Part shown: positions 38,046 through 48,579 of the stretch, in pieces
Numbering within the stretch: position 1 is the first letter of the stretch
Layout of the letters: each line of letters starts with the position of its first letter
Translations under genes and position numbers: made by a program
Notes under the pieces: generated by a model
The model's input: only the letters and a program-made list of their open reading frames with translations
Told to the model about the DNA's origin: nothing
Databases searched by the model: none
NCBI RefSeq assembly: GCF_001931755.2
Contig: NZ_CP015510.2
Location: 558,001 to 622,000 of the forward strand
Direction: 5' to 3'
DNA: 64,000 nt
Source of the DNA: Wolbachia endosymbiont of Folsomia candida
Lineage (GTDB): Bacteria; Pseudomonadota; Alphaproteobacteria; Rickettsiales; Anaplasmataceae

Positions 38046-39323
38046 ATGCGCCTATCACAATATTACTTGCCAACTTTAAAGGAAATTCCAGTTGGTGCTG
38101 AAATTATTTCTCATCAATATTCTCTCCGTGCAGGTTTAATAAAACAAACAGCGTCTGGTATTTACTCTTGGTTGCCACTTGGTATGCAAGTGCTTAAAAA
38201 CATTGAAGATATTATCAGGGATGAAATGAATAAATCAGGTAGCGTTGAGGTATTAATGCCTTGTATACAACCTGCAAGTCTTTGGCAGGAGTCAGGCCGT
38301 TATGATGATTACGGCAAAGAAATGCTGCGTATAAAAGATAGACACCAGAGCGATATGCTTTTTGGCCCAACTCATGAAGAGGTAGTCACTGACTTGATTA
38401 GAGGCATAGTAAAAAGTTATAAGAGCTTACCGCTTTGTTTATATCAAATTCAGTGGAAATTTCGTGATGAAGTAAGACCACGTTATGGTGTCATGAGAGG
38501 TAGAGAATTCCTGATGAAAGATGCATATAGTTTCGATGTGGATTACGAAAGTGCAATAAACTCATACAATTTGATGTATAAGACTTACATCAAAATTTTC
38601 AAGCGTATGGGGCTTACTCCAATTGGAGTGAGAGCAGACACTGGGCCAATCGGAGGAAACTTAAGTCACGAATTTCATATACTGGCAAATACCGGTGAAA
38701 GTACTTTGTACTATGATAATAAATTTTCTGAGCTGATGGAAAGTGAAGATATCGAAAGTTTGAAAAACATATATGCAGTTGCAGATGACATGCACGATCC
38801 AGAAACTTGTAATGTACCAAAGGAACAACTAAAAATTAGTAAAGGTATCGAAATAGGGCATATTTTTTACTTTGGTGATAAATATTCAAAGCCTATGAAG
38901 GCAAGTGTTACTTCAAAAGATGGAAAAAGTGTCAATATTCACATGGGTTCATATGGTATTGGAGTTTCAAGACTTGTTGGTGCAATAATAGAAGCTTTTC
39001 ATGACGATAAAGGTATTATCTGGCCAGAAGCAGTAGCTCCTTTTAAAATCGGGCTAATTAACTTACAACCAAAAGTAGAGGAATGTACAAAAATTGCAAA
39101 TAAGGTATATGAATCTTTTAATAGCAATAAAATTCTTTATGATGACTCAGAAGAAAGTGCGGGAATAAAATTTGCTAGAATGGATCTAATAGGCCTGCCT
39201 TGGCAAATAATTGTTGGAAAGAAGGCAGTAAGCGAGAATCTTGTTGAAGTGAAAAACAGAGCAACAGGTGAGGTAAAAGACATGAAGATGGAAGAAGTAA
39301 TAAACCGCTTTAACACAAGATGA
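38046..39323 (+). CDS. proS: Prolyl-tRNA synthetase (short form)
   Basis: A class II synthetase of 425 residues. Motif 2 is seen in [20 protein letters not shown] and motif 3 in [13 protein letters not shown]. The protein lacks the large editing insertion between motifs 2 and 3, as is normal for many alphaproteobacteria. The C-terminal anticodon-binding domain is present. Its stop codon overlaps the acpS start (ATGA), so the two are translationally coupled. Confidence 0.96.
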   Translation: MRLSQYYLPTLKEIPVGAEIISHQYSLRAGLIKQTASGIYSWLPLGMQVLKNIEDIIRDEMNKSGSVEVLMPCIQPASLWQESGRYDDYGKEMLRIKDRHQSDMLFGPTHEEVVTDLIRGIVKSYKSLPLCLYQIQWKFRDEVRPRYGVMRGREFLMKDAYSFDVDYESAINSYNLMYKTYIKIFKRMGLTPIGVRADTGPIGGNLSHEFHILANTGESTLYYDNKFSELMESEDIESLKNIYAVADDMHDPETCNVPKEQLKISKGIEIGHIFYFGDKYSKPMKASVTSKDGKSVNIHMGSYGIGVSRLVGAIIEAFHDDKGIIWPEAVAPFKIGLINLQPKVEECTKIANKVYESFNSNKILYDDSEESAGIKFARMDLIGLPWQIIVGKKAVSENLVEVKNRATGEVKDMKMEEVINRFNTR

Positions 39324-39841
39324 TACATGGCATCGGTACTGATATAGTGTATATACCAAGGATATCGAAGATATTGCAAAAATACGGAGAAAAATTTTTG
39401 GGCAGAATATATACTAAACAAGAAATAGAAATAAGTGAAAAGTATAATAGTCAAGAAATGCGGGCAAAATATTTTGCCAAGCGTTTTGCAGCAAAAGAGG
39501 CTTTTGTTAAAGCGCTTGGTACTGGATTCAGCAACGGCATTATAATGAAAGATATAGAAATATACAGCGATATAAGAGGTAAGCCGTATATTAGACTTCT
39601 TTCGACGAAACTTGCTTCTGGGGAACAAATGCTAGAAGCACACGGAACGGAAAACCGGAGTGTATTAGACATACATGAGGATTTGAGTACCGAAGCGACA
39701 ACGCAGTTGCCCGTGGAAGTAGAGTTTAAAAAGAAGTCTATTAAGATCAGCAAAGATTTTATACATAATAGTTCTACAATCCACCTTTCTCTCAGTGATG
39801 ATAAGGACTATGCTACTGCTTTTGTTATAATTTGCGGATAA
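39320..39841 (+). CDS. acpS: Holo-ACP synthase with in-frame insertion
   Basis: AcpS adds phosphopantetheine to acyl carrier protein. The metal-binding [12 protein letters not shown] and the [17 protein letters not shown] helix are intact. The protein has 173 residues, against about 125 normally. The extra 45-49 residues lie between GKPYIRL and the last strand [18 protein letters not shown]. The inserted DNA is richer in GC than its surroundings and is bounded by an 11-bp inverted repeat (39592-39602 and 39730-39740). The usual SHD-type histidine near the end reads SDD. The insertion is in a loop, so activity may persist. Confidence 0.9.
   Translation: MIHGIGTDIVYIPRISKILQKYGEKFLGRIYTKQEIEISEKYNSQEMRAKYFAKRFAAKEAFVKALGTGFSNGIIMKDIEIYSDIRGKPYIRLLSTKLASGEQMLEAHGTENRSVLDIHEDLSTEATTQLPVEVEFKKKSIKISKDFIHNSSTIHLSLSDDKDYATAFVIICG
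39592..39740. repeat. Inverted-repeat-bounded insertion inside acpS
   Basis: TAGACTTCTTT (39592-39602) and AAAGAAGTCTA (39730-39740) are perfect inverted repeats about 127 bases apart. They bound the part of acpS with no counterpart in normal AcpS. The interior has a different composition (for example gaacggaaaaccggagtg) and is open in the acpS frame. It looks like a small dispersed element rather than a member of the palindrome family seen elsewhere here. Confidence 0.7.
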
Positions 39842-39857
39842 TATAAAAGGAATTTGA

Positions 39858-40631
39858 TTATTTCCTTGCAGCAAGTGTATCACTCAGATGAAATTCTCTT
39901 AGCTGCAAAGTAGAAGAAAGTTCGCTAAAAAACTTTGCTAGCGTGTCATCTTTGGGTTGATGATATATATCGCTAGAAACTCCTGATTGAATAATCTTAC
40001 CATTTTTCATCACATAAATAAAATCTGCAACTTCCAATGCTTCTTGCGGATCATGAGTTACCATAAGAACGGGGATATTTTTTCTTTTAAAAAGCGACAA
40101 TATATGTTGCCTTACTCTACGCTTTAAAAGCATATCTAAATTAGAAAATGGTTCGTCAAGTAACATAACATCAGGATTTTGTGCCATTGCTCTTGCTATC
40201 GCAACTAGTTGTTGCTGCCCACCAGACAAGACATTTGGGTACATATTCTCATATTTTTCTATATCAAATAGCTTCAGAATTCCCAGCGCAATGTGACGTT
40301 TTCCTATCTTAGAAGAATTTTTGATAGCAAAAGCTATATTCTCCAACACTGTTTTGTGAGGAAACAATGCAGAATGTTGAAAAACCAACCCGACATTTCT
40401 ATCTTCTATGGCAGTTAATGTTTTATTACTTGCAACTAACCTATCATTTATAAGAATTGTTCCAGATTTTGGGTTCTCTATTCCTGCAATTAATTTCAAA
40501 ATTGTTGACTTCCCACAGCCAGAATGCCCCAATAGACAAGCAATATTCCCTTTCTTTACTTTTATGTTTATATTACTTAAAGTAAAATCGTCTTGATTGT
40601 TATAAAAATAACTAACGTTGTTAATTAGCAT
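39858..40631 (-). CDS. ABC transporter ATP-binding protein (FbpC-like)
   Basis: A 257-residue ATPase with Walker A LGHSGCGKST, Q-loop VFQHSALFPH, signature LSGGQQQLVAIARA, Walker B VMLLDEPFSNLD and H-loop VTHDPQEAL. The Q-loop and the compact C-terminus resemble the ATPases of ferric-iron importers (FbpC) and related polyamine systems. No permease or binding-protein gene is adjacent. Wolbachia often has these genes scattered, so the partners may be elsewhere in the chromosome. Confidence 0.85.
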   Translation of the reverse strand: MLINNVSYFYNNQDDFTLSNINIKVKKGNIACLLGHSGCGKSTILKLIAGIENPKSGTILINDRLVASNKTLTAIEDRNVGLVFQHSALFPHKTVLENIAFAIKNSSKIGKRHIALGILKLFDIEKYENMYPNVLSGGQQQLVAIARAMAQNPDVMLLDEPFSNLDMLLKRRVRQHILSLFKRKNIPVLMVTHDPQEALEVADFIYVMKNGKIIQSGVSSDIYHQPKDDTLAKFFSELSSTLQLREFHLSDTLAARK

Positions 40632-40776
40632 TAATCCCTTAATTTAAAACACTTCATTAAATATGATAGCACTATACTTGAGAAATGCAGAAATGTTTTT
40701 TTGCTGTCATAAATTTAATGGCATTAAACTATCTATAAGATGGTCTATTATGTTCAGCGTACCTATTTTTCAAAAT

Positions 40777-42498
40777 TTATTTTCCAGAATATGTGTGCTG
40801 TACCTTCGCTAGTCTTGCATACAGTCCATCTTTTTTGATTAGAGTATCATGACTTCCTATTTCTTCTACTTTTCCATGATTTATTACTATAATTTTGTCA
40901 GTTTTAAGTGCTGTAGATAGTCTATGTGTAATTACAATTGTCGTTCTATTTTGCATTAATTTTCCTAATGCTTTTTGAACGAGACTCTCGCTTTCATAAT
41001 CAAGAGCAGAAGTTGCCTCATCTAATATTAAGACTTGTGGATTTTTAAGTATTGCTCTTGCTATGATAATACGTTGTTTTTGTCCCTCAGAAAGTTTTAA
41101 TCCTCTTTTTCCTACAAATGTACCGAATTTATCAGGTAATTTATCAATAAACTCCATAGCGTAGGCACTAATCGCCGCCTGTTTTACTTCTTCATATTCA
41201 GCATCAGGTTTTCCGTATAATATATTTTCCATTATTGAGCATGAAAATATTGTGTGATCTTGTGGTACCAGGCCAAACAGTGATCTGAGGTCACTGAGTG
41301 CAATTGATTTAATGTTGTGTCCATCAATAGTAACGCTACCTTCACTTGGGTCATGGAACCGAAATAGAAGTTTTAAAATAGTGCTTTTACCACTACCTGA
41401 TGGTCCAATAATTGACACTGATTGTCCCGCATCTATAGAAAATGATACGTTATTTAATGCTGGCTTATCAGGCTGAGACTCATAGAAAAATGTTACGTTA
41501 TTAAATGAAATCTCTTTTTGAATATTACAAATTTTTATAGGGTCACTTGAGTCTACTATAGAGCTTTTCATATTTTTAAATTCAAATAAACGCTCTACTA
41601 TTCCAAGCCCTCGCTGTAAGTCACTGATATTATCGCTTAAATTATTTATAGCTCCTGCAGCAAGTGCTGAATAAAACACAAATGAAGATAGCTCTCCAAT
41701 AGTTATATTACTACTTAAGACTTCTTTAACTCCAAAAAAGAGTAAAACAACCAATGAGCCGACTACGCATGTAATAATAATAGTCACTAAAATAGCGCGC
41801 AAGAGCACTAATTTTATGTATGATTTTGACACTGAACTTAAATATTCCTTAAAGCGTATTTTTTCGTTTTCTTCGAGTACAAAGGATTTTATAGTGACTA
41901 TAGATCTGAAATTTTCCTCACTAAGTGACGCAAGCTCACTTAATTTATCCTGAGAAAAACGAGCACAGCTACGCACTTTTTTTCCGAGTGAGGTCATAAT
42001 AATTAACAAGATAGGTATTATTGAAATTGCATATGCTGTTAGCTCTATATTGGTATATAATAACATTACAACGCTACCGATTAATATTACAAAATTTCGC
42101 AATATTGTTAGTAAGCTGCTGTTTATTATTGATTGTAGTACAGATGTATCAGTAATTAACGCTGAAATGACATCTTGTACACCAGTGTCCTCAAAGAAGC
42201 TTGGTTGTAAATCAGTAATACTGCTGTACAAATCATACCTGATTCTAGATATAACTTTTTCGCTACCAACTCCGATGAAATATAACCGAGCAAATGCACT
42301 GAGAGAAATTGCTAAAACTATAAGTAATAATTCGTTGGTAAAATGGTGCTCTGTACCAAAATCAATTATGTTGCTCAAGCCTCTGCCAAACAGAAGAATC
42401 GTTAATGCGGAAAATAAAACTGCAATAAACGCTATGATGAAATAAGATAGATTCGGTTTGATATAATAGAATAACTGCCTAATACTGGATTGCATCAT
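40777..42498 (-). CDS. ABC exporter of MsbA type
   Basis: A half-transporter of 573 residues starting near ATG 42498 (a longer frame begins at TTG 42519). Six membrane spans occupy residues about 10-300. The ATPase has Walker A GPSGSGKST, Q-loop VPQDHTIF, signature LSEGQKQRIIIARA, Walker B VLILDEATSALD and H-loop ITHRLST. Glu in place of Gly in the signature (LSEGQ) is common in this subfamily. The second exporter in the window, at 28509, is a distant paralog. Substrate unknown. Confidence 0.9.
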   Translation of the reverse strand: MMQSSIRQLFYYIKPNLSYFIIAFIAVLFSALTILLFGRGLSNIIDFGTEHHFTNELLLIVLAISLSAFARLYFIGVGSEKVISRIRYDLYSSITDLQPSFFEDTGVQDVISALITDTSVLQSIINSSLLTILRNFVILIGSVVMLLYTNIELTAYAISIIPILLIIMTSLGKKVRSCARFSQDKLSELASLSEENFRSIVTIKSFVLEENEKIRFKEYLSSVSKSYIKLVLLRAILVTIIITCVVGSLVVLLFFGVKEVLSSNITIGELSSFVFYSALAAGAINNLSDNISDLQRGLGIVERLFEFKNMKSSIVDSSDPIKICNIQKEISFNNVTFFYESQPDKPALNNVSFSIDAGQSVSIIGPSGSGKSTILKLLFRFHDPSEGSVTIDGHNIKSIALSDLRSLFGLVPQDHTIFSCSIMENILYGKPDAEYEEVKQAAISAYAMEFIDKLPDKFGTFVGKRGLKLSEGQKQRIIIARAILKNPQVLILDEATSALDYESESLVQKALGKLMQNRTTIVITHRLSTALKTDKIIVINHGKVEEIGSHDTLIKKDGLYARLAKVQHTYSGK

Positions 42499-42533
42499 AT
42501 TATTTATGTGTCTTATCAATCAGTATATAGATT

Positions 42534-43412
42534 TTAGTTTAAGGAGGAAGCATCATAAGAACAGTTAAAGCTGGAAGTATTTTGGGAAGTTACATCATTA
42601 ATAAATCCTGGTGGTGGAGGTGGAGCACTAGGTTCCGGTGTAGCTTCTATGCCTGAAGGTGGAATGTTATTGAAAGAATTTTCATCAATAGACATAAAAT
42701 TCTTTATTGCTAACTCAGCATATTCTTTAGCAATTTCACTGTTTTGATAACGTTCATATAATGCAACAATGATAAAATACAAGCAAGCAAGGCAAGCGAT
42801 GGCAGATATAGCAACATTAACACCAGCAAGCATTTGATATAACGGAGCCGTCTTTTCATCAAAAATTCCATTTGCCTTTATAATAAAAAATATAAGCCCA
42901 CCAGCTATAGCAGCTTGTACAGCAAAAGCAGTAACAGCCCAAAAGATTTTACATCCATTATCTTTTGTCTTACTCAGCGCCTCACAAATTTTATATGTTG
43001 CAAAAGCATTAATAGCTACTACGCAAGTACAAAATATCACTACAACGAATATTAAGAAGCATTCTGCTCCATCACCATCTCCATTACTGGAACAATCACC
43101 ACCCATACATCCTGAGCTAGAGCTATCACTGTAACTATGATTGTTATAAGAAATGCTGCTACTGAACCATAACCAAAAAAATGGATCATCTAAAATAGAG
43201 TTAGTGTTATGGTATACATTAACCGTCACACCAGTACAGGTGTCTTTTGTATTATTTGTAGTATGAGTAGTATTTTTAAAATCAACAAATTCCTTATTAA
43301 ACCCACTTCCACCGATATTATTAATCCTATATCTAAGAAATTCACGATCACCACCCTTGTTGAGAAATTTAAATATCTCCTTTTCTATATTTTCTTTTGT
43401 TATATTAGTCAT
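42534..43412 (-). CDS. Hypothetical membrane protein with Pro-rich tail
   Basis: A 292-residue protein of unknown function. The N-terminal 90 residues are polar (Asn- and Thr-rich), followed by a Ser/Gly/Cys-rich stretch (SDSSSSGCMGGDCSSN) and three or four hydrophobic segments between about 118 and 220. The C-terminus ends with PEPSAPPPPPGF and a short tail with two cysteines. A proline tract with an aromatic after it could bind SH3, WW or profilin-type partners, as with the WH2 protein at 35494, but that is only suggestive. It lies 35 bp upstream of the ABC exporter gene on the same strand. Confidence 0.7.
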   Translation of the reverse strand: MTNITKENIEKEIFKFLNKGGDREFLRYRINNIGGSGFNKEFVDFKNTTHTTNNTKDTCTGVTVNVYHNTNSILDDPFFWLWFSSSISYNNHSYSDSSSSGCMGGDCSSNGDGDGAECFLIFVVVIFCTCVVAINAFATYKICEALSKTKDNGCKIFWAVTAFAVQAAIAGGLIFFIIKANGIFDEKTAPLYQMLAGVNVAISAIACLACLYFIIVALYERYQNSEIAKEYAELAIKNFMSIDENSFNNIPPSGIEATPEPSAPPPPPGFINDVTSQNTSSFNCSYDASSLN

Positions 43413-43644
43413 TACTATTTTAATTAATATATTAATATGTATAGTATATTAAGTTATCTATACAGTAAATAAGCAATTCTGGATTGATGAGAAAAAACAG
43501 AAAAAAAGTCAAATTTCCCAACATTGGGAGATAAAATACTGTGCATAATCTTGTATTACTTGGCAACCATAGTAGGGTTTGAATTTTTCAATTGTAATAC
43601 CTTGTTTGGGTTGTTTAACCTTTAATTCTTGGTGTGCTTTCTCT
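43413..43644. other. Gap with possible gene remnant and direct repeat
   Basis: About 230 bases downstream of the hydrolase gene. The minus strand from 43652 to 43509 is open for 47 codons without a start, reading parts such as AHQELKVKQPKQGITIEKF and YYGCQVIQDYAQ before its stop. The 16-base string cataatcttgtattac at 43544-43559 recurs at 44497-44512 on the other side of the hydrolase gene. Confidence 0.4.
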
Positions 43645-44403
43645 TTATTTTGCTCTGATGTTAATTAACAACGTACTGAGTAGTTGTGGAGCGCACAAAA
43701 ATGGTGAATGGTCTGTGTTTAAGCTAAAAACTTCTGCTTCAACTTTAGAATGCATTCTTTTTTGATCTTCTATTCTTATCGCCTGATCTTTTAAACACTC
43801 GATATAAAACTTAGGTACATTTCCAAATCTCTTAGGACTCAGAGTAACTGTGTCAACAAAGGGACGCAAAGGTTGAGCTTGGAGTTTATTCATTGCCCAA
43901 TGTACATCTTCTTTGCTACAAGTATTAAAAAATAATTTTTGTGTTTTAGAAGATAGCTGAAGCGTAATCTTATTATTAGATTCATCAACTATTACTCCTT
44001 TAGCAATTCCCTGTATTTTAGCTTTTTCTACTTCATGAATAAGTGAACCATTGTTATCTGGAATAAAACCACTAAGGTAAATAAGTGCTTCAATATGCTC
44101 AGGTATATTTTCAGCTAATTGAGAAATAACAATGCCTGACATACTGTGACCAACCAGGATTACAGGTCGATCTTGAAGCTTTATTAACTTGGTTACTTCA
44201 TCTACATATGTTTTCAACGTTATATTCTCGAAAGATACTGTGTTATTGCCGTGACCAGAAAGATCTGGAGCTAATACTTTGTGTCCTTGCTCTTTAAGAA
44301 TCGGAATAACACGATGCCAACACCAACTTGCGTGCCATGCTCCATGAAGGAGTATATAGATCCTTTTTGTTGAATTATGTAAGATATTGAACGCTTCTAC
44401 CAT
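43645..44403 (-). CDS. Alpha/beta hydrolase (methylesterase-like)
   Basis: A 252-residue alpha/beta hydrolase. The oxyanion region is LLHGAWHASWCWH, the nucleophile elbow is GHSMSG with serine at residue 87, and the catalytic histidine is in NTDHSPFLCAPQLL. The DLSGHG strand and the layout are typical of the hydroxynitrile lyase/methylesterase group found in plants and many bacteria. No signal peptide. The gene is flanked by a 16-bp direct repeat (43544 and 44497), which may mark its arrival in this place. Substrate unknown. Confidence 0.9.
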   Translation of the reverse strand: MVEAFNILHNSTKRIYILLHGAWHASWCWHRVIPILKEQGHKVLAPDLSGHGNNTVSFENITLKTYVDEVTKLIKLQDRPVILVGHSMSGIVISQLAENIPEHIEALIYLSGFIPDNNGSLIHEVEKAKIQGIAKGVIVDESNNKITLQLSSKTQKLFFNTCSKEDVHWAMNKLQAQPLRPFVDTVTLSPKRFGNVPKFYIECLKDQAIRIEDQKRMHSKVEAEVFSLNTDHSPFLCAPQLLSTLLINIRAK

Positions 44404-44553
44404 ACTGCTTCCATGAATGCTCTTAATCTCTTTTCATTTTTGCTATGTATCACTTTTACATTCCTTAAGAACTCAAAAATTTGCATTCAATTTGTACATA
44501 ATCTTGTATTACCACACCTATATGATATGATGCACAGATTTTGAGCTATTTGT

Positions 44554-46659
44554 TTAACTTATACAAGGTTGCTGCATCTTTGGTTGTTGTTGTCTTTCGC
44601 ATTTAGGACTATCAAGTAATCTACCCACACCATAATCCACTAAAGCTCCAAGCAAAGCACCAACAACAATACCAACCACAGCAGCTCCAATAAATACTAC
44701 TAAAGTAGCTTCTAAATAATATGCCATCCCTAATCCTAATGCTAAACCAATACCAGCTAAAGCGCCAACCACATGATATTTTCTATTGCTTTTAAATTTT
44801 TGAGGTTGTTCAATCGCTGGTTCTGTGGATACTTCTTCTACTAAAAATTCTTGTTGAAATCCTTCACTTTCATAGTCATCTGTATGGTTTAATTCCTCTT
44901 CTGTCATTTGAGATCGTAAAAACTTTTGCCCAAAATTTTGCATTATTTGAACTGCAGGTAATGCAGCAATAATGATCTTGTACTCATCTATTTTTGGTAT
45001 ATTCCTACCGTAATTAGGTAAATATTTCTTTATGTTTTGACTAAATTCCTGATTAATCTTTGCGAGAATCTTTTGTTGCTCATATGTAATATCTTCAGGC
45101 TTCTCAACATTTACAACGTTCATTGAAAAGTCAAGTAAAGCTTCTTTTAACTCTGGATTATCTTCAGCATACTGAATTAATTTTCTAGCTAAATCTTCCA
45201 CAAAAACTGTAATATTTTCCTCTGTAATAGAGTCTTTTTGTTTTGCCATCTCCTGTTTCCGTGCTATTTCTTTGTCTAAATGCTTTGCACATTGATCCAT
45301 TAACCCTGAATCAATTTCACTTACACTATTGATAATTTGGCTCCACGAACCTTGAACACAAGCACTACCATTTCCACCATATGTTGTTTTTGCTACATAT
45401 ATTTGTTTCATAAGAACAAATTCTTTTTGTTCTCTCCATATTCTTTCTATATTTAAGCCGCTAATCTGATTAAATAGTCCATCTATTTTATTACTATCAG
45501 CTATACTGCGAATCAAATTGTGAAATTTAGTTCTACTCACTTTTCGTGGAGAAATATCACTAGCTTTTTGCTCTTCAAAAATATCATCACTTTCGAGCTC
45601 AGATTTTATAAGATGCAACTTTCCTTCTACCAAGCCTGAATTTTGTGCAGCAAGAGTAACCAGCAATTCTTTCCTTTCTTCTAATGGAATAGAGAGCCTA
45701 TCAATAAGTAATTTCACATATCCTATAGACTCTGGTATTGTAACCTTTGCATCATCTCTTTTATAATCGTATTGTAGCGAATCTGCGGTATATCCTCCAC
45801 AATATTTACCATCTTGGTCTTTTGTGAGATAGTTTTCTATTAATGCTTGTGTAGCTTTTTTAGCAACTTCAGTAATAAATTCCTTATCACCTGGAACAGA
45901 CTTACCATTAAGCGTTTCTTCCATTACGCTCTTTTTTTCTTGTTCACTAATACTTAGTAATTTTAACATTACTGGATTATCCTGATATTGTTTAAGCAGG
46001 AGAGGTATACGTTTTTCATAAGAATCTGCTGCTTGTTTTAATTCATTCTTATTGGCTTTTATAGAGTTTATCAAATTTTTAGTGATAAAATTTGTTTTCT
46101 TAACTGCTAGATCTAAATGAACAGATTGCTTATCTTGTAAAATATTCTGTAACTCATTACCTTCTTGTTTTTTTCTAGGAATAAAACCATGCTCAAATAA
46201 AATTTCATTTATACGAGGCATATGATTGTAAAAATGAGATAACGTATGTCCTTGCTCATCTTGCAAGTTAATTAAAAAAGGATATTTATCAGATTGTCTT
46301 AATATATTTACAATTATCCCTCCGTATGTATCATTTGCAGCTAACCAAAAAACCATTTTTTTTAAACTATCTATATCCTGCTTATCAACAATTTTGCTTC
46401 CAGAATTTGCTTTTAATAAAATATTGCGAAAATTTATATAATCACTTGCATAACCTCCTCCGTTTAGTATTCCTGCTATAACATCCAAGATATATTTAAG
46501 TTGAAGCAGATCTTTTTGAGCTTCACCTGCCTTTAACTTAAGATGCCTAGCATCTATATTCCCTTGAAGAAATCTCACTAACTGAGTTGTGTCTATATTA
46601 TTTAATTTACTTAAATCTAAAATGCGATTTGTAAGATTGAGATACTGATCAAAATTCAT
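44554..46659 (-). CDS. Large hypothetical protein with C-terminal membrane span
   Basis: A 701-residue protein, largely helical and charged. Residues around 130-160 (LINLQDEQGHTLSHFYNHM, then RINEILFEHGF) look like a single degenerate ankyrin-type unit. The rest has no recognised domain. Residues about 630-685 are Gly/Ala-rich and hydrophobic (GALAGIGLALGLGMAYYL, then AAVVGIVVGALLGALV), likely two spans with glycine-zipper character, and the last 15 residues are Gln/Pro/Cys-rich. It could insert in a host or bacterial membrane, but no function is supported. Confidence 0.72.
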   Translation of the reverse strand: MNFDQYLNLTNRILDLSKLNNIDTTQLVRFLQGNIDARHLKLKAGEAQKDLLQLKYILDVIAGILNGGGYASDYINFRNILLKANSGSKIVDKQDIDSLKKMVFWLAANDTYGGIIVNILRQSDKYPFLINLQDEQGHTLSHFYNHMPRINEILFEHGFIPRKKQEGNELQNILQDKQSVHLDLAVKKTNFITKNLINSIKANKNELKQAADSYEKRIPLLLKQYQDNPVMLKLLSISEQEKKSVMEETLNGKSVPGDKEFITEVAKKATQALIENYLTKDQDGKYCGGYTADSLQYDYKRDDAKVTIPESIGYVKLLIDRLSIPLEERKELLVTLAAQNSGLVEGKLHLIKSELESDDIFEEQKASDISPRKVSRTKFHNLIRSIADSNKIDGLFNQISGLNIERIWREQKEFVLMKQIYVAKTTYGGNGSACVQGSWSQIINSVSEIDSGLMDQCAKHLDKEIARKQEMAKQKDSITEENITVFVEDLARKLIQYAEDNPELKEALLDFSMNVVNVEKPEDITYEQQKILAKINQEFSQNIKKYLPNYGRNIPKIDEYKIIIAALPAVQIMQNFGQKFLRSQMTEEELNHTDDYESEGFQQEFLVEEVSTEPAIEQPQKFKSNRKYHVVGALAGIGLALGLGMAYYLEATLVVFIGAAVVGIVVGALLGALVDYGVGRLLDSPKCERQQQPKMQQPCIS

Positions 46660-46819
46660 CTTCCTACCTATTTAATATTATGATTAATATATATAGCAAT
46701 TTTACCTAACATCTTAACACTTGTCAACTTTTATCAAACTCATGTTTAGCAAAACAGTTTTCTTTACTTAATATTTCACTTATTGTATTTATATTTATAG
46801 AGTATTATTTCATCATAAC

Positions 46820-47953
46820 ATGCTACAACTACTCACTTTACTTACTGTTATCATTTCAGTTGCGTTTTTCGGTCATTTAGTGCCTATAGAAGCAAAAACT
46901 TTTTTATATTCAGCGAGCCTAAGTATCAAAGAAGTTTTGTTGTTTATAATGCCTTTTATTGTTTTTACTCTAATTTTCAGCAGTGTTAATAATCTAAAAC
47001 AATCAGCTGTAAAGTTTATATTATTACTTGTAATAACAATTTTTTTATCAAACCTAGCTTCAAGCCTCATAGCTTATTCTGTTGGATATTTTATAATAAA
47101 GAATACTGGCCCTATACAGGGTATATCGCAGCATAAAGAAGCTATAGCTCCTTTGTGGTCATTTGAACTTCCTACACTACTTTCTAACTTTCATGCTCTT
47201 GCTTGCGGGTTTATATCAAGCATTATTGCCTCTTTGTTGTTACCTAAGAAAAGTAAAGAGCTTTCACAAAAAATGTTGAATTTAACCCTATTTGTTTTGA
47301 AAGTGTTTTTGACACCGGTTATTCCAATATTTGTACTTGGGCTTGCTTTAAAAATGCAGCACGATGAGGTCTTATCTTTAATATTTAAAAATTACTCAAT
47401 AATTTTTATTATTATAACATCTGTGGCTTATTTTTATGTTTTCCTATTATATGGGGCAGCAAATTCATTTGGGCTCAAAAATTGGATAACTAGTATAGGC
47501 AATATGATGCCAGCATTCATTACTGCAATGAGCACAATGTCTAGCAATGCTACCATGCCACTCACACTTGAGGGAAGCAAAAAAAATGTAAAGCAAGATG
47601 ATGTTGCATCATCTGTTATACCAATCACTGCTAGTTTTCACTTAGTAGGTGATTGCTTTTTTATTATAATATTATCAATGATAATCGCATCTGGTTACTC
47701 ATTAGGCATGACAGATTATGTAACGTTTCTTATTTATTTTTTACTATTTAAATTTGCTATCGTTGCGGTTCCAGCAGGTGGAATTGTGGTAATGCTACCT
47801 ATTCTTGAAAAATATTTAATGTTTTCTCCGGAAATGCTCTCATTAATTACAGCATTATATATAGTGTTTGATCCAATAATCACTTCGGCAAATGTTATGG
47901 GTAACGGTGCATTTACTATGATGTTTACAAAGCTCTATAATAAGCTTAAGTGA
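46820..47953 (+). CDS. Dicarboxylate/amino acid:cation symporter
   Basis: A 377-residue transporter of the DAACS (GltP/DctA) family. About eight hydrophobic segments and two hairpin regions are seen. The Ser-rich motif [15 protein letters not shown] and the cation-binding [14 protein letters not shown] are present. It would import glutamate, aspartate or C4-dicarboxylates. Intracellular Rickettsiales use host amino acids and dicarboxylates as carbon sources. tsaB begins within its stop codon region (TGATG). Confidence 0.92.
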   Translation: MLQLLTLLTVIISVAFFGHLVPIEAKTFLYSASLSIKEVLLFIMPFIVFTLIFSSVNNLKQSAVKFILLLVITIFLSNLASSLIAYSVGYFIIKNTGPIQGISQHKEAIAPLWSFELPTLLSNFHALACGFISSIIASLLLPKKSKELSQKMLNLTLFVLKVFLTPVIPIFVLGLALKMQHDEVLSLIFKNYSIIFIIITSVAYFYVFLLYGAANSFGLKNWITSIGNMMPAFITAMSTMSSNATMPLTLEGSKKNVKQDDVASSVIPITASFHLVGDCFFIIILSMIIASGYSLGMTDYVTFLIYFLLFKFAIVAVPAGGIVVMLPILEKYLMFSPEMLSLITALYIVFDPIITSANVMGNGAFTMMFTKLYNKLK

Positions 47954-48579
47954 TGTCTATTTTAGCAATTGATACTGTAGGTGCTGGTAGTTCTATAGCA
48001 ATAATTGAATATGATGGTAATTGTTTTATAGGGCATAATTCTGCCAGCAACAATCACGCAGAGTCATTTTTCCAAATTTTGGATACTTTGTTCAATAAGC
48101 ATACTTATAACTACGATAAAATAGACCATTTAGCAGTAGTGGTTGGGCCAGGAAGTTTTACTGGAATTAGAGTTGGTGTGTCATCTGCAAAAGGTATCAG
48201 CCTTGCTACAAATAAGCCATTATATGGAGTGAGTGCACTGGAAATTCAAGCATATGCAATATCTTTACTTCATGCAAATAACAAGAAAAACATCAGATCT
48301 ATAATAAAAAATACGCAAGGGTCTTATACGCAGTTATTTGATTGCAGTTTGTTGCAATTATCAGGACCAGAAATGATTGATGAAAATGAGCTGAGTCACA
48401 GTGATTGTATCACATACCTGGATCCCAGTGTCAGCTACTCGGATGACACCGGGATTCAACCTAAATTAAATGCAAGTCATGCTGGGTTATTGGTACGTTA
48501 TAGGCTCAAAAATAAGCAAAACTTAAATGATGCAGAACCTTTATATTTAAGTGAACCTCAATATATGAAATCATTGTAG
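47953..48579 (+). CDS. tsaB: tRNA threonylcarbamoyl adenosine factor TsaB with insertion
   Basis: TsaB is the YeaZ partner of TsaD in making t6A in tRNAs that read ANN codons. The ILAIDT start, [20 protein letters not shown] and the SALEIQAYA region are typical. The start is ATG 47953, overlapping the upstream stop, with a GTG immediately before. The 208 residues include a segment near 157-170 ([20 protein letters not shown]) encoded by an in-frame palindrome at 48422-48455. It falls in the divergent C-terminal half and so may be tolerated. Confidence 0.9.
   Translation: MSILAIDTVGAGSSIAIIEYDGNCFIGHNSASNNHAESFFQILDTLFNKHTYNYDKIDHLAVVVGPGSFTGIRVGVSSAKGISLATNKPLYGVSALEIQAYAISLLHANNKKNIRSIIKNTQGSYTQLFDCSLLQLSGPEMIDENELSHSDCITYLDPSVSYSDDTGIQPKLNASHAGLLVRYRLKNKQNLNDAEPLYLSEPQYMKSL
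48422..48455. repeat. Palindromic repeat inside tsaB
   Basis: ATCCCAGTGTCA (48422-48433) pairs with TGACACCGGGAT (48444-48455) with one mismatch, around gctactcgga. It matches the consensus palindrome family. Confidence 0.9.
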
